A stretch of 64,000 bases of DNA, taken from positions 4,030,001 through 4,094,000 of the forward strand of contig OY762448.1 of the NCBI GenBank assembly GCA_963665705.1. Direction: 5' to 3'. Every line of letters begins with the position of its first letter. The first letter of the stretch is position 1. Under the pieces are notes generated by a model, which was not told the DNA's origin, ran no database searches, and was given only the letters and a program-made list of their open reading frames with translations. Both the position numbers and the translations under genes were made by a program. The DNA comes from Saccharicrinis sp963665705. GTDB lineage: Bacteria; Bacteroidota; Bacteroidia; Bacteroidales; Marinilabiliaceae. Positions 34,655-45,306 of this stretch are shown piece by piece.

Positions 34655-35860
34655 ACTTTTATTTAAAATGGTGATGACTTCCATTAAGGCACGACTGTTG
34701 TGATAAGGGCACTTCCAAAAGCCGAGCTTAACGTCTTCTGTAACCGGATTACCTTTCGCATCCACACGCCAATACCATTCGCCATTTTTTTTGTCAATCA
34801 TCTTTTCTTTGATAAAACTCCAGGTTTTAACCATAGTATTATAATACTTTTCTTTACCAGTTATATTCCATGCATAAGCCAAACCTACCAAAGCTTCTGC
34901 CTGAGGCCACCAATGCTTATCATCATCTAAATGATCATGCTCCTTTTCATTAAAAACAGATCCATCTTTATCCATTCCCTCCTTAATTGTAGCATCAATC
35001 ATTTTAATACTTATGCTGGCCACTTTATTTACTAATTCAACATCACTTAACTCAACTGCAGCTTCATACAACAACCAGGCCCCCTCAATATCATGTCCGT
35101 ATGAGGTAATAGCAGATTTGACTGTCCAATTATATTCGAAAAACAATTCAAAATGCCCTGTATCCTGATTTATGATATGATCAATAAACACATGAATCAG
35201 GCTGTTCATCTTATTTTTAAGCTGATCATCTTTCCAAACACGATAGAGGTTGGTATAAGGTTCCAAAATATGCAGATGCGTATTCATTGACTTAGGCAGA
35301 TTGGCATCTTTAGAACTAAGTCGCATATCTTTTAATTGATTCCAATCTTGAGATAACGCTTCTACATAACCACCAAATTCACTATCATAGCTATGTTCTT
35401 CAATTAATTCAAAAAGTTTTATTGCATATTCAAGAGCTAGTTGATTTCCTGTAGCTTTATAAAATTCAGACAATCCATAAATACCAAAACCCTGAGCATA
35501 AATCTGTTTTCTGGAGGATAACACTTCACCTTGCTCATTAAGAGACCAAAATAACCCACCATACTCTTTATCCCAGAAATTATTAATGATATAATTATAT
35601 GCACGATAAGCTACATCCAAATATTTAGAATCATTAGTAAAATTATATGCTGCCGAAAATGTCCATAAAATACGAGCATTTAAAACTGCACCTTTTTCCG
35701 CTCCTGGTATCAACTGATTATAATGATCGCGTCCTCCTATGAATCCGCCCCAATTATTATCATACGAATTATCAATCCAATAAATTAAAAGATGAGAAAG
35801 CTCCTCATCCATCTCCTTTACAATCTGATCCCAGCTTATGAATGTACTTTTCACTTCCAT
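34646..35860 (-). CDS. AGE-family mannobiose/cellobiose 2-epimerase
   Basis: 404-residue (alpha/alpha)6-barrel enzyme that turns Man-beta-1,4-Man into Man-beta-1,4-Glc in the cytoplasm. Key histidines of the family are in SYGHDIEGAW, DDKHWWPQAEA and KCPYHNSRALMEV; the WGGFIGGRD and YGGLFWSLN loops are typical of cellobiose 2-epimerases. Its ATGGAAGTGA start overlaps the GH130 stop by ten bases, so the two are translationally coupled, which supports the mannobiose to mannosylglucose pathway known from Bacteroides fragilis. The last codons Lys-Thr-stop lie within a family B repeat, so the original C-terminus may have been replaced. Confidence 0.92.
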   Translation of the reverse strand: MEVKSTFISWDQIVKEMDEELSHLLIYWIDNSYDNNWGGFIGGRDHYNQLIPGAEKGAVLNARILWTFSAAYNFTNDSKYLDVAYRAYNYIINNFWDKEYGGLFWSLNEQGEVLSSRKQIYAQGFGIYGLSEFYKATGNQLALEYAIKLFELIEEHSYDSEFGGYVEALSQDWNQLKDMRLSSKDANLPKSMNTHLHILEPYTNLYRVWKDDQLKNKMNSLIHVFIDHIINQDTGHFELFFEYNWTVKSAITSYGHDIEGAWLLYEAAVELSDVELVNKVASISIKMIDATIKEGMDKDGSVFNEKEHDHLDDDKHWWPQAEALVGLAYAWNITGKEKYYNTMVKTWSFIKEKMIDKKNGEWYWRVDAKGNPVTEDVKLGFWKCPYHNSRALMEVITILNKSKT

Positions 35861-37032
35861 TCTGACATATTTTGATCTATTAATTTATTTATTCTTTCAA
35901 CCGATGCAGCTGATCTAAATTCATCAGACGGTGTATTGATACAGTAATCTACTAACTGATCGATAGTTGAGGTTGCCACATGCATTCTGGTATCTGAAGA
36001 TGCGTAATAAATATATACTTTTCCATCATCATCAACAATCCAACCATTGGCGAATAGCACATTTGATACATCTCCAACACGTTCATTTTCTATGGGAGCT
36101 AATATATGGCCAGCAGGTTTATATGTCACTTTCCAGGGTTTTTCCAAATCAGTCATGTACATATATAAAGTATATCGCAGTCCGGCTGCAGTATTTCTTA
36201 CACCATGCGCTAACTGCAACCAACCCTTGTCGGTTTTTATTGGCGCCGGACCTAAACCATTTTTCACTTCGTAAATGGTATGATATACCTTAGGATCAAC
36301 AATAATTTCATCTATTACTTCAGCATTATCTATTGTTTCAGACAAACCAAACCCAATTCCTCCGCCAGCTCCTGTATTAATAAATCCATCCTGAGGGCGC
36401 GTATAAAAAGCATAGTTACCATCAATAAAATGAGGAAACAAAACCGCATTTCGCTGTTGGCCTGCATGACTTTTTAAATCTGCCAATCTTTCCCAATTGA
36501 TTAAATCTTTTGTACGGGCAATACCTGCTGCTGCAACAGCACTACTCGTATCACCTTCGGGAGCTTCCGGATCTTTTCTTTCGCTACAGAAAACACCATA
36601 AATATAACCATCATCATGCTGTGTTAATCTCATATCATAGATATTTATATCCGGATCTTCAGTTTCAGGCATTGTTATAGGTCGTTCCCAAAAGCGAAAA
36701 TTATCCACTCCATTAGGACTCTCAGCAACTGCAAAAAAGGATTTACGATCATTACCCTCAGTCCGAACAACCAATAAATACTTACCATTTAATTTAATAG
36801 CACCTGCATTTAATGTAGCATTAAAACCGATACGTTCCATAAAGTGCGGATTGGTATCCGGATTATAATCAAAACGCCATTTCAAAGGCACGTGATTACG
36901 AGTTACTATAGGATATTTATACCTATTATATATACCGTTTGTGCTAAACAATTCCTCATTCGGTCTTGACAAAAGAGTCTCATGCTCTTCTTCAATTCTC
37001 TTTTTTCTTTCTTCAAATAAACTATTCAACAT
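35851..37032 (-). CDS. GH130 4-O-beta-D-mannosyl-D-glucose phosphorylase
   Basis: 393 residues from ATG 37032 (MLNSLFEERKKRIEEEHETLL), like characterised GH130_1 enzymes. It splits Man-beta-1,4-Glc with phosphate to mannose 1-phosphate and glucose in the cytoplasm. Five-bladed propeller; the likely proton donor is Asp133 in INIYDMRLT, and the phosphate-site pattern (NDRKSFFAVAES, Arg-rich and His loops GQQRNAVLFP) is present. No signal peptide. It overlaps the epimerase gene by ten bases. The in-frame start at 37077 adds a basic stretch without similarity. Confidence 0.94.
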   Translation of the reverse strand: MLNSLFEERKKRIEEEHETLLSRPNEELFSTNGIYNRYKYPIVTRNHVPLKWRFDYNPDTNPHFMERIGFNATLNAGAIKLNGKYLLVVRTEGNDRKSFFAVAESPNGVDNFRFWERPITMPETEDPDINIYDMRLTQHDDGYIYGVFCSERKDPEAPEGDTSSAVAAAGIARTKDLINWERLADLKSHAGQQRNAVLFPHFIDGNYAFYTRPQDGFINTGAGGGIGFGLSETIDNAEVIDEIIVDPKVYHTIYEVKNGLGPAPIKTDKGWLQLAHGVRNTAAGLRYTLYMYMTDLEKPWKVTYKPAGHILAPIENERVGDVSNVLFANGWIVDDDGKVYIYYASSDTRMHVATSTIDQLVDYCINTPSDEFRSAASVERINKLIDQNMSEWK

Positions 37033-37171
37033 TGAATTATTTTTTATTTTTATTTTTAGAGGGAGTATGTTTTTCAACAGATTGTTAAATCACAAATAAC
37101 AGGTATTAGACTTCCTGTCTAAATATCTTTCAATCTCTTTATATGAATTCAACAAACTATTAATATGTTGT

Positions 37172-38260
37172 TTACTTATGCTTATTAAAATCTTTTAGTA
37201 GCCATATGCTTTGATTGGAAATGAATTTTTTTGCATCATCTTCAGAAGGATGCCCTTCATAAGAAAAAAAGTGATGCTTAACAGGATCATTTCGCCATAA
37301 TAATACATAGCTAATATTATTGGCAATACTATCCGGTTCCATAGCTTTATAGAGCTTTTCTGTAAACCACGTTGAGTCTGGAATATTTTCACAACCAGTT
37401 TCTGTAAATGCAGCAAGTTTGTTTTTTTCTTTAGCAAGCTTAATCATTACATTTAAGTCCTTCTGAGTATTCTTAACCCAATTTTCCATACCCGGCCATT
37501 CGTAAATATCCACGCCCAACATATCTACCATATCATCACCTGGATACCATATTAAATATTCTTCTTTAGATTGATATCCACCATTTGGAGAATAACAAAC
37601 CATCATATTTTTTAAACCCTTAGTGTTTTTCAGGTAGTCAACTGTAAAACGAAATAACTGTTTATACTCCTCAGGAGTTGTTGTTTTTGCTCCCCACCAA
37701 AACCAATCTCCACTCATTTCATGCCATGGACGAAAAATAAACTCAATAGGTTTTCCTTCTTTATCTTTTAGTAACAAAAGAAAATCTCCTATTTTATCTA
37801 ATTGCGTTATAAATTGCTGATGAAGCTTGCCTCCTGGTATAATGTGAGCAACAACTGCAGAATCAGTATTCCATGCATTTTCTCCATTTACCAGAGAAAA
37901 GGGATGCCAGCTAAATGTATTGATTCCACCCATACTATCAGCTTTCACTGCCAATTTATTCATCACATCAAAAGGAACGGCATCTATGTTTGTGTCATCA
38001 CCTCTTTCCAATCCTCCTAATTCCCATCCATACACAGCCGGGTAATCTCCAGTAACTCTTTTTACATCCGATTCTCCATCTACATATTTCCAATTTTTTC
38101 CATAGGCTAAATCATCCTGATGTCCAAACAAAATACCTTTGCCCTGAATAGATTTTAAAGTTTTGCTCATTGACATATTGGTTTGCTTTTTATCTTGTTT
38201 CGACTGACAATTCGTAAAAAAAACAGCAATAGCTATTATGGAATATAATTTCATTTTCAT
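37172..38260 (-). CDS. GH26 beta-mannanase or mannobiohydrolase, lipoprotein
   Basis: 362 residues from ATG 38260 (38254 is equally possible; both give a lipoprotein signal ending FFTNC). GH26 barrel with acid/base Glu181 in FRPWHEMSGDWFWWG and nucleophile Glu287 in AFTETGCENIP; GILFGHQDDLAYG at the start and CYSPNGG are typical. It resembles B. fragilis Man26, which releases mannobiose for the epimerase-phosphorylase route; this match is from memory of the family. It lies 139 bases upstream of the GH130 gene and about 46 bases after the second GH26 gene. Confidence 0.93.
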   Translation of the reverse strand: MKMKLYSIIAIAVFFTNCQSKQDKKQTNMSMSKTLKSIQGKGILFGHQDDLAYGKNWKYVDGESDVKRVTGDYPAVYGWELGGLERGDDTNIDAVPFDVMNKLAVKADSMGGINTFSWHPFSLVNGENAWNTDSAVVAHIIPGGKLHQQFITQLDKIGDFLLLLKDKEGKPIEFIFRPWHEMSGDWFWWGAKTTTPEEYKQLFRFTVDYLKNTKGLKNMMVCYSPNGGYQSKEEYLIWYPGDDMVDMLGVDIYEWPGMENWVKNTQKDLNVMIKLAKEKNKLAAFTETGCENIPDSTWFTEKLYKAMEPDSIANNISYVLLWRNDPVKHHFFSYEGHPSEDDAKKFISNQSIWLLKDFNKHK

Positions 38261-38306
38261 TTGTATCATATTTAGGCAACTAGACATCATTTTAATTCCT
38301 ATACTT

Positions 38307-39719
38307 TTATTTTAAACTAGGCATTTCATCTCGGGAAATTACGTAATCCTGCGACATTGCATCAATCCACCATGAGGCAGTTGCATGTCCATGTTCTGTC
38401 TTTTCAAATTCACTTCCGGAAGTATTGACAGTTCGCTCATAATCATACCAAGGCATAAAAAAGCTCCACCTTGCACAACTTGTCCATTGATCACTTATTT
38501 CGGCCACTGTTCCGCATTCGCTCAGAGTAATCATCTTATTTGAATAGGTCTCCTGAATTACATTAAATTCTTCAGCAATTGAAGTACCGCTATCTTCTCC
38601 ATAAACATCTCTTCCTATAATGTCAACATAATCATCTCCGGGATAAAAATCATCATCATTAGTTTGTGTTGTCCAAACCCAAATCAAATTATTCACTCCT
38701 TTATTCTTGAAATAGTTAAACATATAAATCCAAATGTTTTTATATACTTCTGCACCATCATAACCCCACCAAAACCATGCTGTCCCACCGTTATATTCAT
38801 AAATATTACCCGCAGCCTCATGTAAAGGTCTCCAGATTAGAGGGATGTTTTTATTCTGTAACAATAAAAGATAATCTGCTAATTCTTCCAGATCAGCTTT
38901 TACTATAACATTCTCCCAAGTTCCCTCAACCAGGGCATTAGAAGCCTTAAATGTTGTTTCTGAAGGTTTATAGGTATAGTTATTAATATCAGTATCACCT
39001 TCATATCTTGGTACAATCCAATGCCATCCTGCACTTACAATACCATTATTATTCCACCAATCTTCGGCTACCGTAATATCTGAATAATCAATCCAGTTTG
39101 CAGGAGAAGCTGGTAAATGAACATAGTCGAACGTATTAATAGCTGGATATTTCCCAGTATGGTAATTAATCCATTCAGCTTCATTGGTATTCCAATTTAC
39201 GTTGGCCATTGCAGCAGATATTACATTTTCACCATAATTCTCCAATAAAAAATCATATACATTTTGCGCCTGAGTTAATGGATTTTCAGTTACCAGAGAA
39301 GTCGTAATATTTAATAACACGGCTTCTTTTGTTGTAAAACTTATTTGAATTTCAGAAGCCTCAACCTGTGTGGGGCCTAAAATAACTCCTTTAGGTATAA
39401 TTAATTCATAGGCGTTGTCTTCTGCTAAGCCTGACGCTTCAACTTTTAATTCTTTTAGGTTAGCAACAACACTATTAATTGAAGCACTACCCAGAGAAAT
39501 TTGTGAATGTGTTGATGATGGCGAAGTGATATTCTGATCAAAAGTTAAGGTAATAGTAATATCACCTTTGGCAATATCCTCGGCACCATTAGAAGGCGTT
39601 GAACTCACCAATACAGGCGGATCCAAATCCTCTTCTTCAACACTGTTATTATCATCAGAACAACCACACAAAAGCAAAAACACCACCGGTAAAAAAATGA
39701 GTAAAATCTTTTTCATCAT
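38307..39719 (-). CDS. GH26 endo-beta-mannanase with Ig-like domain, lipoprotein
   Basis: 470 residues, lipoprotein signal ending at Cys20 (LLLCGC) followed by an acidic SDDNN stretch that favours export to the cell surface. Residues about 35-132 form a Big_5-type Ig-like domain (PSNGAEDIAKGDITITLTFDQNI). The GH26 domain follows, with acid/base Glu301 in WRPLHEAAG and nucleophile Glu401 in TLSECGTVAEI. A surface endo-enzyme would open the polymer for SusCD uptake. It is the first enzyme gene after the binding proteins in the operon. Confidence 0.93.
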   Translation of the reverse strand: MMKKILLIFLPVVFLLLCGCSDDNNSVEEEDLDPPVLVSSTPSNGAEDIAKGDITITLTFDQNITSPSSTHSQISLGSASINSVVANLKELKVEASGLAEDNAYELIIPKGVILGPTQVEASEIQISFTTKEAVLLNITTSLVTENPLTQAQNVYDFLLENYGENVISAAMANVNWNTNEAEWINYHTGKYPAINTFDYVHLPASPANWIDYSDITVAEDWWNNNGIVSAGWHWIVPRYEGDTDINNYTYKPSETTFKASNALVEGTWENVIVKADLEELADYLLLLQNKNIPLIWRPLHEAAGNIYEYNGGTAWFWWGYDGAEVYKNIWIYMFNYFKNKGVNNLIWVWTTQTNDDDFYPGDDYVDIIGRDVYGEDSGTSIAEEFNVIQETYSNKMITLSECGTVAEISDQWTSCARWSFFMPWYDYERTVNTSGSEFEKTEHGHATASWWIDAMSQDYVISRDEMPSLK

Positions 39720-39750
39720 CAATATTTTCTTTCAAATAAGCTTTATAAAT

Positions 39751-39779
39751 AAGGACTGCTCTTAAAAGGAACAGCCCTT
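39751..39779 (-). other. Intercistronic stem-loop between glycan-binding and GH26 genes
   Basis: AAGGACTGCT (39751-39760) pairs with AACAGCCCTT (39770-39779) with two G-U pairs, no T-run. It may mark an RNA-processing or attenuation point between the surface-binding genes and the enzyme genes. Confidence 0.4.
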
Positions 39780-39843
39780 ATACGCAATTATTATTAAACT
39801 CTATTTAGGGTCTAAACAAAGATTATCAATCATAACAAACAGA

Positions 39844-42186
39844 CTATTTAATTGCTACTTTAGTAACAACATAGTCACCTCCATAAGCCCCCAATCCTCC
39901 ATCATTCTGAATAGTTGCTATATCTTCTGCCGTCAATGTAAACGATATGCTAGAAGTACCGGCAGTTATCGCTATGTTTCCTTCCCCTGAGTCATCACCT
40001 GAATCAGTAGCAATTGCAATTGTAGATGGCAAGGCAGCCCAATTACCATTACCAAGGCGCATTGTAGCATCGGTATCTGCGGTGTAGTATACATGCATAG
40101 TCTGTCCTACCTCTAATCCACTAAAATCATATCCACCCCAGGTCATCTCTGTGAAAGATGAACTCCAACCTGAAACTTCAGCTGAACCTTCCCAAATTGC
40201 TGTTGGTTCAGAGTAGTCGATAATAATGGATACTTTAGAGAAAATAAGATCCGAACCCTGGATAATTATACCTGCACCGGCAAAATCACCATCTACAGCT
40301 TGATTTGCAATAATTGTATTTAACATGTCAGCTGTAAGTTCTACATCATAATAACGCTCAGTATTGGTTACATTCCACCAATCGTATTCTGCCACATCTG
40401 ATGGTACAAACGTAAATAATGAGCCCCATTGGCCATCATTTACTTGTGCCTGCGCCCAGGCACCATTGTTGTCAGTGAAATAAAATCTCATTATGCTTCC
40501 TGATGGAACATCGGTAAAGGAAGATGCTGGTAAAATAACGCGTCCACCCTCTGACCATGTAATCAATAGTGGTCCATCAGCCCATATTACATTTTCAACA
40601 ATGCCACTGGAGACAACCGAAATAGTATATGTATTTTCTGTCGTTCCCGATACAAGAGTAAGGGTATTTTCTCCAACTCCTATTCCAACTGAAACATAGA
40701 GTTTATCACCTACTACCAAGTATTTTGTTGACTCTCCATTTATCAATACATCGGTAAGATTAACTCCATTTACAATTGTTGCGCTGAACAAATTGCCTAC
40801 TGTTGTAGTTTCCGAATCAAATTCAGAAACGGCACAGAAAGTAAATGCATTAATTGTGATACTTCCTGCAGCAACAGTTTCTTCGTTATCCATCACCAAT
40901 GTTACATCGCCAGTTTCTGCTTCAAGCGGAACTATTACACTGAAACCATCTGTAGTAGCAGTAGCCTCAGCTTCAATATCGCCAAACATAACTGTTTTTA
41001 CACGGCTGCCTAAAGTTGATACGATAGTTAACTCATCCAGGGGAGTAGCATCGGACGGTAATGTAGCTACTGGCTTAGTAGTTACAAAACCATCAACAGT
41101 AATAGTTGTGCCATTATCTGTAGTCAAAGTAATTGCTCCACTTTGAGCAGCTTCTGTTACTTCCAGATTTAGCTTCCCATTAGTTACCGCCACTGATACA
41201 GCATCTGCACCTGTAAATGCAGCTGTGGTTACCAAGTCTAAATCAGTACCTGCTATTATAACCGTCTCGCCCACACCATATGAATCTGCCATTTCTTCAA
41301 TGGTGGCAGTTGGTTCAATAAGAGTGATGTCACCAACTTCAATTTCAATACCTGAAGGTAACACTGATGTCACAGCACCACTTGTAGCATTGGTTGGTAC
41401 AGTAACCACAAGGCTTGTAGCACTTTGACTCTCAAATTCAGTCACCTCAACATCTCCACCCAATGTTAAACTAGTTATAAGGTCTAAATCTGTTCCTGCA
41501 ATAGTAAGTGTAGCACCTGGTTTAACAGGATCTGGCGTAACTTCAGAGACAACAGGAATTACAACATTCAGTTCTTCTTCCGAATAAATAATGATAGGAT
41601 CTTCTGCTCCATTTGACAAAGAAATTTTACCTGTTTGCGCTTCTTCAGGAACAATTAGTTTAATTTCCTTACGAGCTTTACTTACAAAATCAGCACTATC
41701 TACAACAACTCTATCTGTAAAAATAAACTCAGCTACTCTGTTTAAATAATCTCCTGTTAAAGTTAACTCTACTCCTGGTTTAATGCTTGTAACAGCAAAA
41801 GCATCCATAGAAATTGGTTCACTAAAACCAATTGGAGTCTGAGTTGTAATAGTACCACCTGAATAAACCAGATCAAGATATCCTTCTTCAGCATCCTGAG
41901 GAACAATAAGCTTTATACTACTTGCTGTATGCTCTGTAAAATCAGCGCTTGAAAGCGTAATTCCGTCTGGTATTACAATTGATGTAATATCATCTAAATT
42001 ATTTCCTATAAATCTTAGTTCGGCACCTCTTTGTATAGGCATTGGACCATAACTAAGCAGCTCTGTTTCATTAGTACCTCCCTCATCATCATCCTCACAG
42101 GAGGTGAAAAAGGTAGCCATACTTAACACCCCTATCAATGTTAGTAATAATGCCTTGTTCAGGTATTGCTTTAATATATTTTGCAT
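39844..42186 (-). CDS. Surface glycan-binding lipoprotein with IPT/TIG repeats
   Basis: 780 residues; lipoprotein signal with Cys30 (ATFFTSC) followed by EDDDEGG, a surface-export-type stretch. Residues about 42-445 contain five tandem IPT/TIG Ig-like domains, each marked by a GxxLTIxGTDLDxITSL-like turn. After about 540 the chain changes to two Trp-rich beta domains (SGWSSSFTEMTWGGYDFSGLEVG), which probably bind glycan. It takes the place of SusE/SusF-like proteins, 26 bases downstream of the other binding protein. No catalytic motif was seen. Confidence 0.85.
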   Translation of the reverse strand: MQNILKQYLNKALLLTLIGVLSMATFFTSCEDDDEGGTNETELLSYGPMPIQRGAELRFIGNNLDDITSIVIPDGITLSSADFTEHTASSIKLIVPQDAEEGYLDLVYSGGTITTQTPIGFSEPISMDAFAVTSIKPGVELTLTGDYLNRVAEFIFTDRVVVDSADFVSKARKEIKLIVPEEAQTGKISLSNGAEDPIIIYSEEELNVVIPVVSEVTPDPVKPGATLTIAGTDLDLITSLTLGGDVEVTEFESQSATSLVVTVPTNATSGAVTSVLPSGIEIEVGDITLIEPTATIEEMADSYGVGETVIIAGTDLDLVTTAAFTGADAVSVAVTNGKLNLEVTEAAQSGAITLTTDNGTTITVDGFVTTKPVATLPSDATPLDELTIVSTLGSRVKTVMFGDIEAEATATTDGFSVIVPLEAETGDVTLVMDNEETVAAGSITINAFTFCAVSEFDSETTTVGNLFSATIVNGVNLTDVLINGESTKYLVVGDKLYVSVGIGVGENTLTLVSGTTENTYTISVVSSGIVENVIWADGPLLITWSEGGRVILPASSFTDVPSGSIMRFYFTDNNGAWAQAQVNDGQWGSLFTFVPSDVAEYDWWNVTNTERYYDVELTADMLNTIIANQAVDGDFAGAGIIIQGSDLIFSKVSIIIDYSEPTAIWEGSAEVSGWSSSFTEMTWGGYDFSGLEVGQTMHVYYTADTDATMRLGNGNWAALPSTIAIATDSGDDSGEGNIAITAGTSSISFTLTAEDIATIQNDGGLGAYGGDYVVTKVAIK

Positions 42187-42212
42187 AATTATATCTTTTT
42201 AATATTTGACCA

Positions 42213-43451
42213 TTATTCAGGAACGATTCTGATGTTATCAATTAATATTGTTGGCGTACATTCTGTTCCTTCAACGCCTCCATGATAAACAAAGAATGTT
42301 AATCCACTTAAAAAAGAATTATCAAAGGTTGTTTCGCTTGATGAACCATCGTGAGTATATATAAAATCACTTAAACTAAAGGATACTGTTTCCCAACCAT
42401 CAGTAGTATAACTACCTTCACTTTGCCATGGGTACCATAATCCTCTCGGGCTACCGTCTGCTATATAACTATTGGTTCCGGAAACATCCGCAGGTGTAAA
42501 TATCATTTGCAGCGCATTAGCACTCCATGCGGAAGTTACATTAACTTCAAACTTAAGAACCGCTTCTGATAAATCTCCATCCCATAGAATTTGATCATCG
42601 TCATCTGTTCTGGATGTTGAAGCAGGCCAATAGTTAAAACTAAAAGCATCTTCATTCCAATCCGATAGATCACCAGGAATAGAGCCTGAAAATTTCACAT
42701 AATTACCATCAATACCACCTTCACTAGCTAAAACACCCGAGCGCCATCCATATTCTGCAGTTTTTGTGTCGAAATCAAGGAAAATATTTCTGTCATCTCT
42801 AAAATAGAAAGTTGAACTGGATGAGCCATATATAGACTTTACGGTAACAGGACCAACACCTGAACCTTCAGGAACAATTACCGTAACCTCATCATAATCC
42901 TCACTAACACTTACTACTTCTGCTTCAATATTACCAGGAAAGAAAACCTGCAATGGAACATTAGGATCATCAATTATGTAATTACCTCTAATTACAGCTT
43001 CTTCACCATCTTCTACAAATTCACATAACATAGATTTAGGAGCAGGAGGTGGTACAACTACATTAAAATCATACTCAATAGTATTGTCTCCGGCTTTCAT
43101 ATAAATTTTATCAGATACTTCTTCCGGTATCCCGGTAGGAATAGTAACAAACAAAGCTGTTGATGTTATAAAGCTTGTATTTAATTCTGCCTTTTGATCA
43201 TTAAACCATAGTTCTGTAATACTTGTAAGATTTTCTCCAATCAAAACAATCGTTTGATCAAGGGATGCACTTACAATCAAAGAGTCTGCTTTTTCAGGAT
43301 CAGATATTCTTATGTAATCAACAGTAGGAACTCCTCCTGTAATTTCATATTCATTTGGATATTCATCGCAAGACTGAAACATTACACCAATAGATCCTAT
43401 TGCCATAATAAAAAGTAATGCGAAAATGCTTTTTATATTATACTTTCTCAT
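42213..43451 (-). CDS. Surface glycan-binding protein B-type lipoprotein (SGBP)
   Basis: 412 residues; lipoprotein signal with Cys28 (VMFQSC) and DEYPNEYE after it. Two IPT/TIG domains (about 45-220) precede a C-terminal binding domain of about 200 residues (NIFLDFDTKTAEYGWRSG..., LKFEVNVTSAWSANALQMIF, GLWYPWQSEGSY), the pattern of SGBP-B proteins encoded behind SusD. It would hold mannan at the cell surface for SusCD. It lies 82 bases after the SusD stop. Confidence 0.88.
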   Translation of the reverse strand: MRKYNIKSIFALLFIMAIGSIGVMFQSCDEYPNEYEITGGVPTVDYIRISDPEKADSLIVSASLDQTIVLIGENLTSITELWFNDQKAELNTSFITSTALFVTIPTGIPEEVSDKIYMKAGDNTIEYDFNVVVPPPAPKSMLCEFVEDGEEAVIRGNYIIDDPNVPLQVFFPGNIEAEVVSVSEDYDEVTVIVPEGSGVGPVTVKSIYGSSSSTFYFRDDRNIFLDFDTKTAEYGWRSGVLASEGGIDGNYVKFSGSIPGDLSDWNEDAFSFNYWPASTSRTDDDDQILWDGDLSEAVLKFEVNVTSAWSANALQMIFTPADVSGTNSYIADGSPRGLWYPWQSEGSYTTDGWETVSFSLSDFIYTHDGSSSETTFDNSFLSGLTFFVYHGGVEGTECTPTILIDNIRIVPE

Positions 43452-43533
43452 TTGTTTAATTTTTTAATTCTGTGAGTTCAATAAGCTCTCAAAAAATATT
43501 CTCGGGCTTTTCACCATGAACTATCTTAAGAAA

Positions 43534-45216
43534 TTAATAACCAATAGAACTAAAATCAAATTCTACCGGATCATCCATCAAGCCTGGATTTAATGATAAA
43601 TCCACTTCCGGGAATGGCACTTCAAAATCATCATCAGTTATTCCTGAAACATTATGACTATAGATCTCCAGATATGAATCATCACCATCGCTATAAAAGC
43701 TATCAAGACCATTCCAATAGCCTCTTTCCTGAGAAGTTACAATAGCAATTGCCTCTTCTGGTTTGTAATAATGTAATCGAACCAAATCATACCATCTGTC
43801 TCCTTCTAAAGCAAGCTCCAAACGACGTTCCTTATCAACATCTTCAAAAGTGATGCTGGTTGCTTCTTCGTAATATGATTTTAATGCTCTTTGACGTACT
43901 GCATTATATGCTGCCAATGCAGAAGCATCAGAAGTTGAACCATTATTACCTAATACAGCTTCGGCATAAACTAAATAAACATCGGCCAAACGAAGAATGT
44001 GTGTACTCAATGGAGTAGCCATTCTATCTAAAGTAGCTCCGGATACCTGAGCATCGGCATCTGCCAAACGACCTACAATATGCTTAGCACAGTTGGCTCC
44101 TGTTCCACTTCCATATGTTTCTCCGGACTCTGCGTCCCAATCATAATCAAAACCACCAAATTCAACCCAGAAATAATCGTAATGATCACCAAACATCATC
44201 ATTGTTGCTTTACGTCGGGTATCTCTATTATTTCGAGTGGCACTACCTGCGCTTTCATTAAAAGCATTTTGTAAATCAATCGTTGGATAAGTCCATGTAC
44301 CCCACGAATCTACTGCATCAGAGAAAGCTGTTAAAGACAAATCGGATTGTAAGGAATTCTGACTGGTCCATTGGGTACCCACAGTCCAGTGCCATCCAAT
44401 TAAGCTTTCATCGCAAAAGTTATTTTTCAATTGAAAGATATCTTCGTAATTCTCCATTAATTCGCGGCCGCTGTTATCAATAACCAATTTTGCATATTGT
44501 GCAGCCAGAGCTAATTCTTCTTCATTACGGCTTCCTGACATACCATAACCTGATTTTGTTAGATATACTTTTGCTAACAAACCATAGGCACTATATTTAT
44601 CGATTCTACCAGCTTCATTTTCTTCAGGAAGTAGTTCAATGGCATCTTCAAGTAAATAAATAATATACTGGTATACATCTTCAATTTTATTACGTTTTAA
44701 TGTTGTTGATGTATTACTGGCAATGATCTCACCATTATCATGAATAATTGGAACTGCTCCAAAACAACGAACCAAGAAAAAGTAAGTCATTGACTTCCAA
44801 ACCAAAGCTTCTCCTTTTACCGTATTTTTAGCATATTGGGTAACTTCAGAACCTGACTTCATATCTACGTTTTCAATAACCCCATTACAATAGGCATTAA
44901 CGGACCAAAGTGATGCTGAAGCACTTGCTATATCTGTAGCAGAATTTGTCATTGTAAAATTGGTATATACATCATCAATACCAAAGCTAAAATTACCTGC
45001 TAATGCTTCTCCTATTTTTATAAACCCACGCTGAAAATCGTACCATGGTGAATTATAAATAGTATTTACTGCCTGAAATAGTTGTTCATCTGTTTGATAA
45101 AAACTATCAATTGTATATGAATCTTCCGTTGGCTTATTTAAGAAATCATCGCAAGATACTGTTATGCTAATGATTAAGAAGACAATTAAAAATCTTATTA
45201 TATTATATTTTTTCAT
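43534..45216 (-). CDS. susD: SusD/RagB-family nutrient-binding lipoprotein
   Basis: 560 residues from ATG 45216, with a lipoprotein signal ending at Cys22 (ISITVSCDDFLNKP). It carries the SusD helical TPR scaffold and family marks such as RNKIEDVYQYIIYLLEDAIELLP, KVYLTKSGYGM and the C-terminal LELALEGDRWYDLVRL. It forms the lid on the SusC channel and binds mannan oligosaccharides at the surface. It follows susC by 90 bases. The symbol is used for the family; it is not the starch protein. Confidence 0.95.
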   Translation of the reverse strand: MKKYNIIRFLIVFLIISITVSCDDFLNKPTEDSYTIDSFYQTDEQLFQAVNTIYNSPWYDFQRGFIKIGEALAGNFSFGIDDVYTNFTMTNSATDIASASASLWSVNAYCNGVIENVDMKSGSEVTQYAKNTVKGEALVWKSMTYFFLVRCFGAVPIIHDNGEIIASNTSTTLKRNKIEDVYQYIIYLLEDAIELLPEENEAGRIDKYSAYGLLAKVYLTKSGYGMSGSRNEEELALAAQYAKLVIDNSGRELMENYEDIFQLKNNFCDESLIGWHWTVGTQWTSQNSLQSDLSLTAFSDAVDSWGTWTYPTIDLQNAFNESAGSATRNNRDTRRKATMMMFGDHYDYFWVEFGGFDYDWDAESGETYGSGTGANCAKHIVGRLADADAQVSGATLDRMATPLSTHILRLADVYLVYAEAVLGNNGSTSDASALAAYNAVRQRALKSYYEEATSITFEDVDKERRLELALEGDRWYDLVRLHYYKPEEAIAIVTSQERGYWNGLDSFYSDGDDSYLEIYSHNVSGITDDDFEVPFPEVDLSLNPGLMDDPVEFDFSSIGY

Positions 45217-45306
45217 CTGTTTAAGTTTTATTTTCAATTGGCAGATGGAACTCACAATGAATTTTAAGATAAACTAAATCCATGCTTGCAACATCTTAAT
45301 TACTTA

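Noticed and set aside
39844..42186. Plus-strand open frames inside the IPT protein gene
   Set aside because: Low-complexity shadows of Thr/Val-rich repeats in the real gene.
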